A stretch of DNA of 52,701 nt from Asterionellopsis glacialis (GCA_014885115.2 WKLE02000138.1:1-52701); one strand, 5' to 3'; shown: positions 30,736 to 43,089, counted from the first letter of the stretch. The notes: generated from the letters alone by a model not told the origin. A program made the numbers and translations.

Positions 30736-33189
30736 ATGGCGACAACGAAGTTTACACCAAATATTTATGTCCATAGAAACAGAAATATGATGATGTCTAA
30801 ATCACCAATACAGTGTTATGTGACCGTAATAATGGTAGTGCTAAGCCTAATATCCATCCGTGTTACTGGCGGTTGGGTTGATCCTGATACAGCCAAAGAA
30901 TTCTATATAGCTACAGCAAATACACTGAGTGACAAACGAGAATATGAATTAGTTTTTTCAGATGAATTTGAACAAGAGGGACGGACATTCCATGATGGCA
31001 GAGATCCTCGATGGACTGCAATCCATAAAAACGATTGTAAGTAGGTGATAATCAGTATTTGTATTTTTTTCTTTGTTTCCTCCCGGGTGCTGTTCAACTC
31101 ATAATTTTGAAACCGTCGAATGTTGGATACTCTTTCTTTGAATGGGCGCTGGATGAGAGTAGATACGAATGATGCACTTCATTTTTACAGTGAAGAAAAT
31201 ATAAAAACTAAGAATGGGATGCTTAACATTACAACAGAACAAAAGACAAATATGTACAAAGCATTCAATGAAAAAACAAAGAAATTTTATTCAGATGCCA
31301 AATATGTTCAAACTGGCATGGTTCAAGGATGGAATAAATTTTGTTTTACAGGAGGGATTGTTGAGTTTAGTGCACAACTTCCCGGTGAATATGATGTAGG
31401 AGGATTATGGCCAGCATGTGAGTATTTCATTTTGAGACTTTTATCTCTTTGCTTCAGCCATGTTTCGATAAGTATTGGTATTTCAAACTTTCCTATGAAT
31501 CAACTCTATCAACTGACTGTGTCAAACCTTTTGGAACATATTTGGAACATATCTGCCGCCAATGTCAATTACTCGTAATAATGCAGTGTGGATGTTGGGT
31601 AATCTTGCTCGTGCAACCTATGTTGGGTCGTCAGACTATATGTGGCCGTTCAGTTACAGTAAATGTGACGACAAGACTCGAAATAGTCAAGAAATCAATG
31701 GCTGCACTAATGTTCAGCACTATGGCATGAAAGCAGAAACAGGCCGTGGAGCTCCAGAGATTGACGTTTTGGAGGCTATGCCTGGTGAACCAGGGAAACT
31801 CCCCAACACACATATTGAACGTCCGTACTTTTCAACATCTTTACAGGTTGCACCGGGTTTACGAAAAGATCGTCCGAATGTTGGAGATCTTCCAAAACAT
31901 GTAAGTAAAGGTAAAAGTATCTTGTTGTACGCATGTAAATTCCAATGCAACCATGATTAGTCTAAACTATTTCTACTCGAACAACATTGTTTTCCAGGGG
32001 CATTGGTATTCTCATTTGGAGTATGGCAACGTAACGAATTCGTCACTGAACAACTTCTTTTATGGCGTTACCTTGATTCATGAACCGAAATCGTACACAT
32101 ACCAATCTGATGCGATATCTGCAAATACACATATTGGCAAGACTCATTTTAAAAAACAACACAAGTATCGTGTAGAATGGGAGCCACCAGAGGAAGACGG
32201 TAGCGAAGGATATATCAAATGGTATATTGATGATTTGTTTGTTTTTGGTGTATCCGGAATAAGTTTGGAACTTACAGGCACTGAAATTCCTAGTGAACCC
32301 ATGTATTTGATCATGAATACAGCAGTTTCCAGTTCTTGGGGCTTCCCCAAACCTTGTCCTGGAGGATGCGACTGTGCATGTTTCCGATGTGGTGACGAAG
32401 ATTGTGACTGCGGTCTCCCCGATGGCTTCTGTGGTAATTTCCCGGCTTACTTCTTGATCGATTACGTCCGAGTTTGGCAAGCAAAGAATGAATCCAAGCA
32501 CAATATCGGATGCTCTACAGAAGAACGACCAACCGAGTTGTTCATTAAGGGGCACCAGGAAAGATACATGGAAGAGGGAGACAGGCGTCCACTCAAACCC
32601 ATACAAAGAGGTGGCGGTAGTTGCAGTAGTAATGCTGATTGTGCCGGACCAAAGAATGGTATCTGTTCAGACAGAAATTTATGTCAATGTAGGGAAGGAT
32701 ATACTGGACCGAGGTGTTTGGCAGATGATTCTTTCTATGATTATGTATACAAGCCTGAGCAAACAACCTTACGCTGTAAGTAAAAAAGATACTGTTTTGA
32801 CCCAACAGATATTAAGAAGATGTCGTTCTGATATCATGTTGAATTTCCACTGTTGAGCGTCCTTCATTATATTGCTAACAGTTTGTATTGCTCGCGAATC
32901 ATGCTTATCAACTGCAGATACTGGTGTTTTCCTTCCACCCGGATTTTTGGTCGCTTTTATTTTCCTAGCGGTTGGATTTGGCGTGGCTCTGTCATATTTT
33001 TCAAAGCTAAACATTTATGAACAAATTGAGTACGATGAGGTTCCAACAATAGAGCACTTCAATCCCGATAACGACGTGCCACCTCAAGTCATGCATTCTT
33101 ATCAGAATTCTGCAAGCATTGATTACACGCTTCCGAAACAAAAGATGATTAACTACTGCGTGATCGATAAACGGCTAATCGATACCTAG
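30736..33189 (+). CDS. KRE6/SKN1-type GH16 beta-glucan transglycosylase
   Basis: Fungal KRE6/SKN1 proteins act in beta-1,6-glucan synthesis. Diatom homologues are linked to branching of the storage glucan chrysolaminarin. Exons are 30736-31036, 31163-31417, 31587-31900, 31998-32775 and 32882-33189 (651 aa). The N-terminal hydrophobic segment (VIMVVLSLISIRV) is a signal or anchor. The GH16 fold follows (VFSDEFEQEGRTF, GGLWPALWMLGNLARATY), with the catalytic motif EIDVLE at Glu243, Asp245 and Glu248. A Cys-rich segment (CPGGCDCACFRCGDEDCDC) sits inside the domain. After it come an EGF-like module (CSSNADC to GPRC), a C-terminal transmembrane segment (FLVAFIFLAVGFGVALSYF) and a cytosolic tail of about 60 residues. 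All catalytic carboxylates are present. Confidence 0.88.
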
Positions 33190-33517
33190 TTTGGTCCTAT
33201 CCATTATCTTAAAATGATATAAAATATCTATCATACAACACACAATGTGTTGAATTTCTTCAACTAGAATCTTGTCAGCATTTAACAATTGTCGCTAATA
33301 TAATTATTGTTTTAAAGTGTAATTAATGATCTACAATCCGCTATGACTTTATGCGCTCCAATACCTGTACAAGATACAGACAGTCCCACTGTCACATACA
33401 AAACTCCATGATAGACTTATACAGATAAATTGTCTAGGCAATCGGTACTAGATGCTCTTCATGTGGACAGAAGATTGCAACATCTTTAATTTCAGGGAGT
33501 TACAAAAGTCCGAAATA
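33190..33517. other. Convergent intergenic region
   Basis: AT-rich 3' flanks of two convergent genes. No gene or structured element is recognised. Confidence 0.55.
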
Positions 33518-36500
33518 TCAAAAGTTCTTAGTACGGTTTCCATCTTGACTTTCAGCTGCATCCTCTGCAGTTGCAACTGCCACATCCTGATCAACAGGGA
33601 CTACATCGATCTGTCCGGTTAGTTCTTGTTGTTCAGTTGTTTGTAGAGTAGAACCTAAGTTGTCTTCTTGACTTTCAGGTGCATTTGACTCACTCTGATG
33701 TACAGGTAATGCACCGGTCTGGTCGGTTTGTTCTGGTTCTTCAGCTGTTTGTGGAGTAGAACCTCTGTTCCCTTCTTGACTTTCACCTGCATCCTCTGCA
33801 GTTACAGTTGACTCACTCTGATCTCCATCTACTACATCAGTCTGATCATTCTGTTCTTGTTGTTCAGTTGTTTGTGGAATAGAACCTGTGTTCCCTTGTT
33901 GACTTTCGGCTGCATCCTCTGCATTTGTAGTTGACTCACTCTGCTCTACAGGTGTTGGATCAGTGTGGTCGGTTTGTTCTTGTTGTTCTGTTGTGTGTGG
34001 AGTAGAACCTGTGTTCCCTTCTTGACTTTCACCTGCATCCTCTGCAGTTACAGTTGACTCACTCTGATCTCCATTTACTACATCAGTCTGATCAGTCTGT
34101 TCTTGTTGTTCAGTTGTTTGTGGAATAGAACCTGGGTTCCCTTCTTGACTTTCAGCTGCATCCTCTGCAGATGCAGTTGACTCACTCTGCTCTACAGGTG
34201 TTGGATCAGTGTGGTCGGTTTGCTCTTGTTGTTCAGTTATTTGTGGAACAGCGCCTGGGTTTTCTTCTTGGCTTCCAGCGATACCGTCTACCGTTGCGGT
34301 TGCCTCACTCTGATCTGCTGGGACTTCCGATGCAGAGACCTGTTCTTGTTGCTCAGAAGCTTGAGAAGTAGCTTGTTCGCTTGTTTCATTACTTTCGGGT
34401 AATATAGTTGCGGTTTCACCATCTTGCTTTGTCTCTGGAGGCGTCTCCTGCTCTAAACTTCCATCACTATCGTTTTTTGCTTCGTCAGTTTGCTCGATTG
34501 TTGTCTTCTCATCTTGATCCAATGGAATTGCATTTGTATCCTGAGCTGTATTTCCATTGGTATCAATTTGATCTGCGTTTTCGTGTATACCAATAATAGT
34601 ATCCTTAGTAGCTGGAATAGTGACTATCTGATCATTGTCTACTTCGTTGACGTTTTGTGCAGGTACAGAACCATTTTCTGTTCCCTCATACTTGGACGTT
34701 GCGTTCACCACTTGAACTTGTTGTGTTTTCTCCTCTTCAACTACAACAGATGTATTGGGTTCCTGTGAATCAATGACGCCTGGACTAGGAGATGGTCCCA
34801 TTCCTTGCACCCCGACCCCAACAATCTTACCTGGACTGTTGTCAATATCTTCGTTCAGGGGCTCACTAGATTGACCCTCATTACTCTGTGAAGAGATCGT
34901 GGCGGTATTCCCTTGATTACTATTGTTCTCGGTAGTTATGGGTGGTCCACCTTGCATTTCGTTGCTATCTCCACCCATACTTGCTGGCTTTTGAATTGGG
35001 TCTCCTTTGCTGTCTGTTTGGTCATCGTTGTTTACTTCGTCTGTTGCAGAAGAATCCGGTGAAGCCGTCAAAAGTTTCACACGGTATATACGATTCCATT
35101 TCTTTCCAGTTATGTAAAGCACATCAGGATCCTCTGACACAGAAATTCCATTCAGAACATCAGTACCACTTGGCCGTTCTGCTTTGGGCCACAAATCAAG
35201 AAAATTGTATTCCTTCTCAACAATTCCAGTTTCAGGATTGATTACAAGGATGGTATCCTCATACCATACGTTGGCTAAAACACGACCTCGCCAAAATTCT
35301 AATTCGTTTATCTTCCTCGCCGGTGTGCCATCCTGTCGCATAACTGATACTTTACGTTTGGTATTGCCTATATCCATAATTTTCCAAAAGTGTAGATTAT
35401 TTGAGCCATCAGATACAATAATGTCATCGTTGATGGAGTCGTATGTGATACCCCACCCCTCGCCGTTCGTGGTTTCATAGTCAAATTCAATAGGTTTTTG
35501 TTCCAAGTTATTAGCATTGTACATGAATCCTTTCTTTTTCTTCCAAGTTATTTGGATTAACAATCCATTACAGAATGTCATTCCTTCTCCGAAATATTGT
35601 GCATCCATGTTGACAACTTGTAAAGCCTTGCCAGTTTGTGGATCAAGCTTTCGGATGGATGATTTCCCACCGTACAGGCCTGTTGATTCGTACAGTACCC
35701 CGTTGTGATATGTAAGCCCTTGACTATTTGTTATATGCGTAACATCATTTACATAGCAAAAAAAAATACACAAAAAAGGGTGAAAAATGGGGGAAAAGCA
35801 CTACAATTTGGGTTCCTCGAATAGGTTTAACAGTGGAAATACGTACGTAAATGCTGTAGGGTCGTGTTCCATCTGTCCCACAACTTCAAACATAATTCCA
35901 TCACTTTTGGAAACTACTGCATTTAACCAATCGCTATGGGGGTTGTTTGATTGAGTAGTAGTGATTGCATCAGGGTGTTGCTTAGTAACACTACCATGAT
36001 TGTTGACTTGTTCAGCTTCACTAGTGACTTTTCCTACTTTCCCCCCACCATCATTTCCTTTGTTGTTATTTTGTGGTGGCCGATCCCACAAGTTGTTACC
36101 TGGCTTTGTTATATTTGCACGATGTGACCAATAAGTATGGTTATGAAGGATGTTAGAATGGTTAAAATTCCAACCATTTTTATGTTTATCTTTCATGCTT
36201 TGTTGCCATTGATTCAAACTTTGAGAATGACCTTTGTGGCCATTCACCAGTGCATCTTGAGTCTTATCGTTGTTGGCATTATTTCCAACTTCACCACTTT
36301 TATCATCGAAATTCAATGCTCCGCCTAACTGATCAAGGATGGGTATATCATAGATTTCTACAAGACCGTAAAGAAAACCACACAAGGCCGACCCCAAAAG
36401 CAAAAGAATACAACAATTTCGTCGACAACTTCCTCCTCTTTTTTCTCCAGTCCCGTTCTTCTTGGGGAAACTTAGCTCGTCATCTATCGATGGACTGTCT

Positions 36501-36526
36501 TCGCCAGCATCAAAATCGTCCATCAT
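33518..36526 (-). CDS. Membrane-anchored glutaminyl-peptide cyclotransferase with repeat tail
   Basis: Plant-type glutaminyl cyclases are beta-propellers that turn N-terminal Gln into pyroglutamate in the secretory pathway. Exons are 36526-35847 and 35723-33518 (961 aa). A cytosolic acidic tail leads into a single membrane segment (CCILLLLGSALCGFLYGLV, about residues 37-56), giving type II topology. After an Asn/His-rich stem comes the cyclase domain (about 205-460), with AFTQGLTYHNGVLYESTG restored by the splice, then YGGKSSIRKLDPQTG, GEGWGITYD and ELEFWRGRVLANVW. The remaining ~490 residues are Glu/Gln/Ser/Thr-rich and low complexity, ending in tandem 41-residue repeats. The enzyme part alone matches the usual family length. 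Confidence 0.85.
33530..34330 (-). repeat. 123-bp tandem coding repeat in the glutaminyl cyclase tail
   Basis: About six units of 41 residues read QSESTxxAEDAxESQEGN, then GSxPQTTEQQEQ and a variable end. Unit ends alternate between DHTDPTPVE and DQTDVVxGD, so the array appears to have grown by copying two-unit blocks of 246 bp. The outer units are degenerate and one is shortened. The repeats stay in frame. Confidence 0.88.
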
Positions 36527-38547
36527 CTGTATGCTCTTTCTCCAGTCTCTTTCCAAGAAGAATGCAATTGTACGACCAAAGTTGACAGGACGACAGCTGG
36601 TAGTGTTGTCAGCAGAAAGCGTCTCTATGTAAAAATTACGAAGATATTTTGTAAGTCTTTATAGGGTTTTGGTAATTCCTAGATCATTACTCTTATTTTG
36701 TGTTTGCTTTCTACACGCGCATTCATAATTGTACTTTAACTTTTAATCCTAATTCATTTCAAAAAAATTTAGGGTGTACTTCAAAAATGTATTTTCAAAA
36801 AATCAAAACTTTACCATGGCCTAAGCAAAAATTTCTGTTTCAAAGCAGTAATCCTACAATTCCTCTCCCAAAAGCTCGTGAAATCGAAGAATGAATCAAC
36901 ATGTTGTGTTGCGCTGCATGTGCCTTGTAACTCACTCAAAACACAAGTGAGTTTTGATACTTCTCTAGTGTTAAATATGTCTAGCCATCCTGACAATGCA
37001 TTTTAGCGCCAATCCGTTCAGGCCCTAATCTAAGGCCTTTTTAAAACGTTCTGCGACGATAGTGCAGGGATTACGAACGAAGTTCAGACCGTCTTCTCTT
37101 TGAGACAAGAAGAAAAAAACAAAGGATTTTACCTGCATGACAATGGCAATGGCAATGGCAATGCCAAATTACACGACAACAAACCATTCACATTTTAAAA
37201 CCATTTCAGAAGAATCATTGTTATAATACATTGAACTCACACTGCTCAAATTAATTGCTTCCAATAACACTATTTTCCAAAACATGATGTTGATTTGAGC
37301 ACAATGACAATGTCATTTTCAACAATAACTTAAGAAATATTGGGTTTATAAAAAAAGTCGGCATATGAAATTGCATATTTTTTAATGAAGAATCCAACTA
37401 TAGAATGTAAGATGTGTAAAAAGGGCACTTTCATTGTTTAATAGAGTACATTTTTATGAACAGGGCCAGTTGGTCCTGTTCATCAGATTGGCATTAAGGT
37501 GGTGTTACAGCTTACAAAGATCTAAGTGATTTTGCTCAGTACTGACCAGATTTGGAAGAAAGAAACAGCAATCCTACAAAATGATCTACTGAAGGCTAGA
37601 CAAAATATTGATAAAAATTACTCTTTACATGGCTACTAACAACCATGTCAATTTTGACAACTCAGACAACAATTCTGACTACATTGTCCCATTCACAACT
37701 ATTTGTTATCTAAATAAACTAATATAATCTGGCCTAAAAGTGACCACAAGGCTTGCTGTATGCCTAATACTGGTAGATTGGTGTAAATTTTGTGCTATTA
37801 GCGATTTTAGCATTTTTTTTGGAAAGGTTATCGAACTAAGAGTCTGGTCCTCAATTTCAGGCCAGATTATAACTAATATATGTTATTGAAGGAAGGTTTG
37901 ATACTCACTTCAGGTCAAATAATGCATGAAAATGGTACATTCCCAGGGTGTTGGGGTCGAAAACAAGAAAAATATGAGAAATTAAAAATCCAGATGAAAG
38001 CACGGAAAATCTGTCCCGAGGGGGTAGGGACTTTTGGCTTATGTCGGGGAGTGAATGTAGGCCGTCATACCGCCGTAAGCTTGAGTCACGCGAGACGTTG
38101 AAACGGTTATAATTCAGGTGTCTGTTACATGCAAGATCCAATATATATATAAGATTATGCACGATACAATAGTTCCAAGATGTCTAGCATGTAAACGCCC
38201 ACACAGGGCGCGAAGGAACGCAAGATTCCTTTCTTTACCAGTAAGTCCCACCAAAGAAACTTCTTTGGACAGTATCGTCTCTCTGATACAACAAAAAAAA
38301 GGCTGGACAAAAACGGAAGCGACTACCATTCTTGGAACGCACCTTTCAACTAGGACCCTAGTAATTCTGCATAAAAGTGAAACATTGAATCACCGTACCA
38401 CAATCTTATTATACATATAGATTGCATTGTTTGCTGAAATTCAAAACAGATTTGCGTGACTTGCACTAACGAACACCTTGTCCATCAAAACTAACGCCAT
38501 ATAAAGTACCGCTTGACTGACACAACATTACAAAGTACAATCATAAA
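36527..38547. other. AT-rich intergenic region without recognised gene
   Basis: This is 2.0 kb. It holds a hexanucleotide run (CAATGG units, 37141-37170) and a 9-bp perfect hairpin (37456-37464 with 37475-37483). Two small plus-strand open frames (37880-38101 and 38118-38420) show no family features. It may be decayed mobile DNA, but no terminal repeats or enzymes are visible. Confidence 0.5.
37139..37170. repeat. Hexanucleotide microsatellite (CAATGG)n
   Basis: Five nearly perfect CAATGG units occur in a row. This is simple repeat sequence outside any recognised gene. Confidence 0.9.
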
Positions 38548-39557
38548 ATGATTCATCAAAAGCAACGAGTAGGTCTTTACAGAGAAAAGCGAACTTCAGG
38601 AATGATGGATGATGAAGAAGCCTATCAGTCAACTACAAGTGATGAATCGTCAAACAACAAGCACAAGACGACTACACCACCATCGTACTTTTGTTGTCCG
38701 CTTACACTCGATGTAATGACAGATCCGGTACTTGATCGCGAGGGAAATACATTTGAAAGAGAGGCAGTGGTAGCTTGGTTAGAAAACAACAAGACATCAC
38801 CCGTTTCAAGAGAGCCGTTGAACGAATCGATGCTTGTCCCCAACATTGCATTACGAGAAATGATTAATTCTTATATGGGTAAGTGAACAAAAAAGAAACA
38901 TTGTTTATTAAAATTACCATTATCTCTACCGGGGTGTGCTCTAAAAGATATGTGAAAGAATGCCTTACAACTCAACGCATGCATTATTCTCATTGCACAC
39001 AAACTCTTCCTTTAGGTCCAGAATGGGTTGCAAAACAAGAAAAAGAAGCTTCGCGTCGAAAGAAACAATGTCGTGGTGATACTAGTAGTAAGAGGCGTTC
39101 ATTGACACACAACTGCTCATACCGTAAAAAGGTGGACAATTTCCTTAGTGATATTTCGGAAAGTTTTGGGACAGACTTGCATCTCAATAGACATGGTATG
39201 GTTTCATTCAAGTATGAAGAGTTCACGGTGTGTTTGGAAGTTCCAGAATCAAATGGATCATTTTTCTTATACACAAGTGAACTTGTCTCAAATTTAACAT
39301 CCGAATCAAAAGATAAACTTTTGGCAATGAACTACCTACAACAAGAAACTCGCGGGGGTTGCTTGTCTGTCCAGAAAACACCCTTTGGGTCCGAAATCTT
39401 GTTTTCCTATATGGATCGTGTATTCGAATTGAGTGCTCAAGATTTTCAAAACATATTGGAAAATTTCATTGACACAACCACAAAACTTCGAAAACAAATT
39501 CTACCCGATAACGATGAGAGTGATAATAGTGTTAACGAGGGTTCTAAGCAAGTTTAG
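38548..39557 (+). CDS. U-box domain fused to CesT/Tir-chaperone-like domain
   Basis: U-box proteins are E3 ubiquitin ligases. Exons are 38548-38878 and 39016-39557 (290 aa). The U-box spans about residues 45-110 (YFCCPLTLDVMTDPVL, FEREAVVAWL, SPVSREPL). A basic linker (KEASRRKKQCRG) follows. Residues about 150-262 resemble the CesT/Tir-chaperone fold of bacterial type III secretion chaperones: an N-terminal helix (VDNFLSDISESFG), strands (FTVCLEVPESNGSFFLYTS), LLAMNYLQQETRGGCLSV and a C-terminal helix (FQNILENFIDTTTKLR). The splice restores NSYMGPEWVAK, so the fusion is not an artefact of reading through. Inference: the CesT-like part selects clients for ubiquitination. U-box is secure; CesT is a pattern-based call. 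Confidence 0.78.
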
Positions 39558-39987
39558 AGAAAGATAGCTTATAGCACACATACTGCAATTTAAAGTGGAA
39601 AAAATTAAAGTAGAGATGAAAATGAGTTGAAAGTAAAATACTAGAAAGTCTTGATCATATACGCAGAATCACAAAAAGACTCTGTCATGGCCATCCACGT
39701 GCTTATTGTGTTTGGTGCCTTCTTCCACTATTTTTCGACCATTTCTTATACAAGCATGTAGTTGCCAGTAAAATAACTTTGCATATCACACATGATTGCT
39801 TCCTCCGCATGGTATATCACGATTCTAATACAAAAAAAGAGAGGGCAAGAATCAGCAAAGTTACACTATACTTTAAACATAACTAACAGTGACCGCGGTT
39901 TTTAGTAGATACAAGAAAAGTCAGTTTCAATGCTCCCTATTATCAATTAGACATTCCAGGAGTTACATTACAGCCATTTTTAGCGTA
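39558..39987. other. Convergent intergenic region
   Basis: This is 430 bp between the U-box/CesT gene and the cyclophilin gene. AT-rich. I see nothing specific. Confidence 0.55.
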
Positions 39988-40630
39988 TTAAGAAAGTTGC
40001 CCACTTGATGAAATCATAACTTTGACACTGGTCTTCCCACTTTCAGATCCAACAGATTCAATGGTTCGGACTACATCCAAACCTTGTACAACCTTTCCAA
40101 AGACAACATGCTTGCCATCCAACCATGCAGTTTCAGCAGTACAAAGGAAGAATTGACTTCCATTGGTATTCTTTCCGGCGTTCGCCATGGAAAGGATTCC
40201 TGGCCCAGTATGTTTCAACTTGAAATTTTCATCCGGAAATTTGTTACCATAGATACTCCTTCCACCAGTACCATTGTGATTGGTAAAGTCGCCACCCTGA
40301 CACATAAATCCAGGCTATACGTATACATTTTCAAGTGCATGATATGTAAGAAGGCAAGTATGAAGAAACTATTAGAAGTTCATAGACGTATCGTCCATTT
40401 GACTGACCAATAAACCCATCTGAACTGGGGGTTATTGTACTTACAATTACACGGTGAAAGGAAGATCCAGCAAAACCAAAGCCATGCTCACCCGTACAAA
40501 GAGCACGAAAATTTTCAGCTGTTTTAGGAACAACGTCGGCACGAAGCTCCATCACAATACGACCAGCAGGTCGGCCACCGATAGAAATGTCAAAATAACA
40601 CGTGGGTTTGGACCTATTTTTTTTTTTCAT
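39988..40630 (-). CDS. Cyclophilin-type peptidyl-prolyl cis-trans isomerase
   Basis: Cyclophilins speed proline isomerisation during folding. Exons are 40630-40445 and 40314-39988 (170 aa). The active-site blocks are intact: FHRVI (catalytic Arg), [27 protein letters not shown] and [13 protein letters not shown], with the cyclosporin-contacting Trp. The length is that of a single-domain cytosolic cyclophilin A. The start is an ATG followed by a Lys run (KKKNRSK), so no targeting peptide is seen, though an unplaced upstream exon is possible. The C-terminus ([11 protein letters not shown]) is typical. Confidence 0.93.
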
Positions 40631-41740
40631 TATGTGTACCGTAGACGCAGACCCGAAAAGAGCAGAAAAGAAAGTATTTGGCGTCAGTGGTTGATTGGTT
40701 CGAAAGAAGAAAACCAAATCTGAAGGATTAGCCAGTATGCAAAACTATTGCATGCAGCAGTATTATTTCTAATAGACGCATGGGACATCATGTCGTTATG
40801 TTGTAACACAAGACTACACTGCAAAAAAGTAAAAGTTTTGTGTAGTAAAGGGCAATGATTCCAATTTCACTGGATTTTGGAGCTTCGGACAATTCAAAAA
40901 ACCTAACATTCTAAAAGTAGTAAAAGCGAATGATAAGAGGGTGATATGGAGAAATCTTACATTTTTCTTCAATAAATGCGACGCCTTCCGATGGTAGTGT
41001 CTTCCTCAGATGTGAGATGTTTTTGATGCTAGAGATTTATGTTGTGTAAGTTGTGATACGAAATCGAAGACACCATCACCGATCACCGCGGGGGCGTTCG
41101 ACGAATGGCAATGGCCGTCCCACCGGTCTCGCTCGATTCCCGGTCGCAAAAGGCCGCCGCCCGCCAGACTCGTACGAAAAAAAAGATACTTTTGCATGCG
41201 CTTTCGCGTAAATTCGTCGCGACAACCGGTCGATCAATCGATTCGATGTCAGTAGGTCCTACAGGCAGATCGCATACAATCTGAATTTTGGCATTTCTAA
41301 AAATTCATAATTCTGTATATTATGTCCAAAATACCTTTTTCCCATCTTTTTACTGGAAAACTGTCCATAACGCGCTACAGCTTTTTTTTATTAGAGGCAA
41401 AAGCACTTCCTGGTCAGGACATACTGGTACCAGCAGGTAATCAGCAATCGTGTTAAAAAAACGTTTTTGTGTACCGTACCGCTACACGCTTTAGGTACTG
41501 ATATTTCTGACACTTTTCAACTTTAACGATAAACAAAATTTCATATCCACTAAAAAATTTGGGGGGGGATGGTTCATATTCAACGATACCAACAAATTTG
41601 TTCATATTGTACGCGCACCCCTGTACTGGTCAGTCTGTCAGCTTCATTTNNNNNNNNNNNNNNNNNNNNNNNNNNNNNNNNNNNNNNNNNNNNNNNNNNN
41701 NNNTCGACGATGACAAGAAATCGACGATGACGGTTTTGCT

Positions 41741-41882
41741 ATTCTCATGGAGATTGCCATGGCAACAAAATCAAAAATTCGTTTCGGCTGCGTAGAAAAC
41801 AATTAAACTGTGTTCGGCAGATTGTCTTCTGCGCTGCCGAAACAAACTTTTGATTTGGACCCATGGCGGCCTCCATGAGAAT
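41741..41882. repeat. Long imperfect inverted repeat (hairpin-forming)
   Basis: Arm 41741-41803 and arm 41821-41882 are inverted copies with about 51 of 63 positions matching and a 17-nt loop. Exactly paired blocks include ATTCTCATGGAG, GCCATGG, AAATCAAAA and GTTTCGGC. Weaker similarity continues outward to about 41724 and 41900. A nested perfect 8-bp repeat, TTCGGCAG / CTGCCGAA, allows an alternative fold. It may be a fold-back element or MITE remnant, or a transcribed hairpin giving small RNAs. Confidence 0.8.
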
Positions 41883-43089
41883 CGCAAGAAGGACGCATCA
41901 ACTATTATCAGACAGACTGTAGACTCTCTCGAGGACTGGTTCTAAAAGTTGTTGGTGAAGTTTATTTAGATCTAGTCCTCTAGTCACAGTGTTGAGATTT
42001 TCAAAGTGTTGCTCTATTGATACCATAACAGCTGCAATCTGATCCGTGATAGAACAGTGGTTGTGGATCTACATTTTATTTCATGGACCCTTAATTTCGC
42101 AGGTTCTTTGTCCGTCATTTGTATATTTGAGAAAACATACCTACTCGGGATCTGAGCTTTCCCTCGATTGCATGCACAACGTTATTTAAAAACAATGAAT
42201 GAAAAAGAAGGAAATTGTACTATAATATCATCTAGGGAACGATGTTGAAAGCAGTTGTATCTATCTATTTTATTATTGGGATTCAGTGATGCTAAAGCTA
42301 TAAAATCGAACATATCATACACGCGAATATTTGATAATCCAAAAGTGTACTAGTATTCATTGGGGAAAAGTACTGATAACCGAATCAGGACTAGTGCATT
42401 TATACGTCTTATATCAAGAGAAATACAAGAAAGTTTAATTGTTTATAATCCCCCCCCCTTGGTATATTTTATAATCGTTTGATTGTTAGTTTTTCTTGAG
42501 TCACCTTCGTATACTCTACCCTCTCTTCTCGATGAGACTCCTCTCTGGCAAGTAAACTTCACCTGATTCATATCGTGCAAAAAATCGCATACTGACCGGC
42601 AAACATATAAGATGACAAAAGACAGGGGAAAGTTTATTCTGATCGAGAGATCGGTAGGTCTTGTCAATTTTGTTGCATCCATCGTTTACCTCGATAGAGA
42701 TATCATCCTCACTGTGATGTGTTTTCGGTGGTGTACTACTGATATGCGTATATTTACCATCTCGACAGACTCTTTGTACGGACATCTTTATCTCATAGTA
42801 TCGAGGTGCTTAATGATCTCGATGTGTCCGTGTAAGTGCCCATTTTGCTAACTACGATTATCGACAATATATTTTATAATAGGGCTCCATTACATTTTCG
42901 GATGATTGAGGGCTTGCTCCATAATTCAACAGAGTGGTAGAATAGCCATAGTACTGGTAAAGCGTAATCAGAGTTCTTTCTTGCAGTGTCATAGTGTAGG
43001 TGAATTTTATATTGAGGAAAACCTCAGTTAGATCTTGAAGTCCTACCTTCTTTAGGCGTTTCTCTAGCCTTAGCAAAATTACTACGATT

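Noticed and set aside
37880..38420. Two small plus-strand open frames (73 and 100 codons)
   Set aside because: No recognised motif, no plausible splice partner and no coding texture; length is within chance for this composition.
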